Assembly (NCBI GenBank): GCA_014871605.1
Contig: WGSQ01000088.1
Location: 1 to 7,567, forward strand
From: Collinsella sp.
GTDB taxonomy: Bacteria > Actinomycetota > Coriobacteriia > Coriobacteriales > Coriobacteriaceae
DNA length: 7,567 nt
Direction of reading: 5' to 3'
The translations under genes were made by a program, and so were the position numbers. This document shows positions 5,787 through 7,567 of this stretch, piece after piece. The notes below the pieces were generated by a model. The model saw only the letters and a list, made by a program, of their open reading frames with translations. It was not told the origin of the DNA and ran no database searches. The first letter of the stretch is position 1. Every line of letters starts with the position of its first letter.

Positions 5787-6401
5787 ATGAAACTTGGATG
5801 CGTCATTATGGCTTCGGGCGAGGGCAAGCGGTTTGGCTCTAACAAGATGCTTGCCGATATCTATGGCAAGCCGCTGATTGCCCGGACTATCGATTCGGTT
5901 CCCCGGGGCTTTGACGTCGTGGTTTCGACGCGTTGGCCCGAGGTCGCTCAGATTTGCGAGGACAAGCATTGCCCGCGCGTGCTGCACGATGGCGGGCTAC
6001 GCAGCGAAAGCGTCCGTGCGGGCCTTTCGTGGGGGGCGAGCCGCGGCTGGAAGGGTTGCCTCTTTTTGCCGGGCGACCAGCCGCTTGTGAGCGCGGATTC
6101 TTTTGAGGCTATGGTTCGTGCATTTGATGAGCGTGGCCGCAAGCATCCGGTGCGTCTTGCGTGCAATGGTGAGCCTTCGAGCCCGGTGCTCTTTCCGGCG
6201 GAACTGTTCGATGCACTTATGTGTCTTGAGGGCAAGGACGGTGGCGGTTCGATTCTCAAGGACCGCATCGACGTGGTGCTGGTCGAGGCGCGAGCCTACG
6301 AGCTGTGGGACGTCGATACCGCCAAGGGACAGCGACGCATAACGGAGCATATCGCCGCCTGCTCGTATTTTGATCGCGTGGCCAACAGCATCAATCAATA
6401 A
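5787..6401 (+). CDS. MocA/YgfJ-like molybdenum cofactor nucleotidyltransferase (MobA-like NTP transferase fold)
   Basis: Cytoplasmic nucleotidyltransferase of 204 residues. The N-terminal nucleotide loop is MASGEGKRFGSNKM (8-21), a variant of the usual AAGxSxRMGxxK. GDQP is at 96-99, SSPVLFP at 131-137, KDGGGSILKD at 150-159, and the metal-binding DVDT at 175-178. Relatives attach CMP (MocA) or GMP (MobA) to molybdopterin. In purine clusters the YgfJ branch serves selenium-dependent molybdenum hydroxylases such as XdhD-type enzymes. The start at 5787 has GGGGAGG 7 bases upstream; an in-frame ATG at 5688 lies inside the terminator and is rejected. The TAA stop forms part of the TAAGGAG ribosome binding site of the hydantoinase, so the two are translationally linked. 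Phe is TTT in 7 of 8 codons against 7 of 17 in ygeW, suggesting lower expression. CTP versus GTP preference is not readable here. Confidence 0.82.
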   Translation: MKLGCVIMASGEGKRFGSNKMLADIYGKPLIARTIDSVPRGFDVVVSTRWPEVAQICEDKHCPRVLHDGGLRSESVRAGLSWGASRGWKGCLFLPGDQPLVSADSFEAMVRAFDERGRKHPVRLACNGEPSSPVLFPAELFDALMCLEGKDGGGSILKDRIDVVLVEARAYELWDVDTAKGQRRITEHIAACSYFDRVANSINQ

Positions 6402-6410
6402 GGAGCAATT

Positions 6411-7567
6411 ATGATCATCATCAAAAACGGCGCGCTCGTGACGCCCCAGGGGCTTCGCCGCGCCGATCTTGCCATGGATGGCGATAAGATCGTGCGGATT
6501 GCCGCGGCGATTGAGCCGGCCGAGGGCGATACCGTCGAGGATGCTGCGGGCTGCTGGGTGTTCCCGGGCTTTATCGATGGGCACACGCACATGCAGTGCT
6601 GGACCGGCATGGATTGGACAGCCGATAGCTTTGAGACCGGCACGCGCGCGGCTGCCTGCGGCGGCACGACGACCATTGTGGACTACGCGACGGCCGATCG
6701 CGGCGTGACCATGCCCGATGCCTTGGCCGAGTGGCATCGCCGCGCCGGCGGAACCTGCACGGCCAACTACGCCTTTCATATGGCACTCGCCGAGTGGAAC
6801 GAGCGCAATCGCGCCGACCTCTCGGCCATGCGCGAGGCGGGCGTATCGTCGTTCAAGACCTACTTTGCCTACGATCATCTGCGCCTGGACGATGCCGAGA
6901 CACTCGAGGTGCTCGAGGAGCTCAAGCGTATTGGCGGCATACTGTGTGTGCATTGCGAGAACGGTACGCTGGTGAATGAGCTGCAGAAGCGCGTGTTTGA
7001 GCAGGGTATCCACGGGCCCGAGGGCCATGCGCTCAGCCGTCCGGATGTGTGCGAGGCCGAGGCCGTGAGCCGCCTGCTGTATCTGGCGCACTTGGCCGGG
7101 GACGCTCCGGTCAACGTGGTGCACCTTTCGACCAAGCTGGGGCTCGAGGCCATTCGCGCTGCCAAAGCGCGCGGGCAGAAGAACATCTATGTCGAGACAT
7201 GCCCTCAGTATCTGATGCTCGACGACACCTGCTATCTGGAGCAGGGCGAGGACGGCTTTGCGGGCGCCAAGTACGTGATGAGCCCGCCGCTGCGCCATGC
7301 CGGTGACCGTGCCGCGCTGCGCGAGGCGCTTGTGGCTGGCGAGATCGATACTATTGCGACCGATCATTGCAGCTTTAACCTGCATGGGCAAAAGGACCGA
7401 GGACGCGATGATTTCCGCGCGATTCCCAACGGCGGGCCCGGCGTGGAGCATCGTCCCGTTGCGATTGCCACGAGCTTTGAGGGACAGCTGGGCCCCGAGG
7501 ACCTCTGCCGCCTGATGAGCGAGAACCCGGCGCGCGTGTTTGGCATGTACCCGCGCAAGGGCTGTCT
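6411..7567 (+). CDS. hyuA: D-hydantoinase/dihydropyrimidinase-family amidohydrolase (partial, C-terminus off right edge)
   Basis: The first 385 residues of a protein whose family is usually about 450-470 long. It is an amidohydrolase with a binuclear metal centre that hydrolyses cyclic ureides. All ligands are visible: H58 and H60 in GFIDGHTH, the carbamylated lysine K149 in SFKTYFAY, H181 in VHCENG, H238 in VVHLS, and D318 in ATDHC. The conserved tail NPARVFG is at 372-378. The start is fixed by AAGGAG at 6400-6405, which overlaps the preceding stop; the gap is 9 bases. With ygeX, ygeY and ygeW nearby it most likely opens a purine-derived ring such as 2,8-dioxopurine or its product, as proposed for HyuA in anaerobic urate use. 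Ordinary hydantoinase or dihydropyrimidinase activity is the alternative. Phe is TTT in 9 of 12 codons, resembling its upstream partner. No frameshift is seen. Confidence 0.9.
   Translation, partial: MIIIKNGALVTPQGLRRADLAMDGDKIVRIAAAIEPAEGDTVEDAAGCWVFPGFIDGHTHMQCWTGMDWTADSFETGTRAAACGGTTTIVDYATADRGVTMPDALAEWHRRAGGTCTANYAFHMALAEWNERNRADLSAMREAGVSSFKTYFAYDHLRLDDAETLEVLEELKRIGGILCVHCENGTLVNELQKRVFEQGIHGPEGHALSRPDVCEAEAVSRLLYLAHLAGDAPVNVVHLSTKLGLEAIRAAKARGQKNIYVETCPQYLMLDDTCYLEQGEDGFAGAKYVMSPPLRHAGDRAALREALVAGEIDTIATDHCSFNLHGQKDRGRDDFRAIPNGGPGVEHRPVAIATSFEGQLGPEDLCRLMSENPARVFGMYPRKGC

Noticed and set aside
5997..7451. Minus-strand frame of 484 codons opposite the MocA/YgfJ-like and hydantoinase genes
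   Set aside because: It spans two well-supported plus-strand genes in one antisense frame and shows no motifs.
1..7567. tRNA, rRNA, CRISPR, insertion sequence or selenocysteine codon
   Set aside because: No such structures or repeats were seen by eye. The coding frames have no internal TGA needing recoding, and no transposase-like frame or terminal repeats are evident.

Overview
The window is GC-rich bacterial DNA. It carries most of a gene set for anaerobic purine/urate breakdown (the ygeX-ygeY-ygeW-ygfJ-hyuA type known from E. coli and purine-degrading gut bacteria), next to a divergent YheO/DauR-type regulator. Base composition, codon choice and gene content fit a gut Coriobacteriia member such as Collinsella. 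That placement is an inference, since no rRNA or other phylogenetic marker is present.

Layout, left to right. (1) Positions 1-502, minus strand: the N-terminal part of an unrecognised protein with an acidic head and a Pro/Ala/Thr-rich linker, running off the left edge and preceded by a TATAAT box. (2) 626-1279, minus strand: a PAS-like (YheO) sensor joined to a DauR-type helix-turn-helix. (3) 1280-1556: a 277-bp divergent control region with two copies of AACAAACnnTTTGTT 51 bp apart and a separate 24-bp dyad. (4) 1557-5637, plus strand: ygeX (2,3-diaminopropionate ammonia-lyase), ygeY (M20-family hydrolase) and ygeW (knotted carbamoyltransferase). The ygeX-ygeY gap has one hairpin, and the 203-bp ygeY-ygeW gap has three predicted hairpins in a row. 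(5) 5661-5699: a strong intrinsic terminator. (6) 5787-7567, plus strand: a MocA/YgfJ-like nucleotidyltransferase, then a D-hydantoinase/dihydropyrimidinase-family enzyme cut by the right edge. The stop codon of the first overlaps the ribosome binding site of the second.

Proposed joint function: the hydantoinase family member opens a purine-derived ring. YgeY and YgeW remove ureido/carbamoyl groups from 2,3-diureidopropionate-type intermediates, with YgeW conserving one as carbamoyl phosphate. YgeX splits 2,3-diaminopropionate into pyruvate and ammonia. The MocA/YgfJ-like protein would mature the molybdenum cofactor of a purine hydroxylase that is not in the window. Family assignments rest on visible catalytic motifs. 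The order and substrates of the steps come from recalled literature on this cluster and cannot be proven from sequence alone.

The main candidates for new biology are regulatory: the paired motif and dyad in the divergent region, and the multi-hairpin leader before ygeW. No RNA genes, mobile elements or CRISPR arrays were seen.
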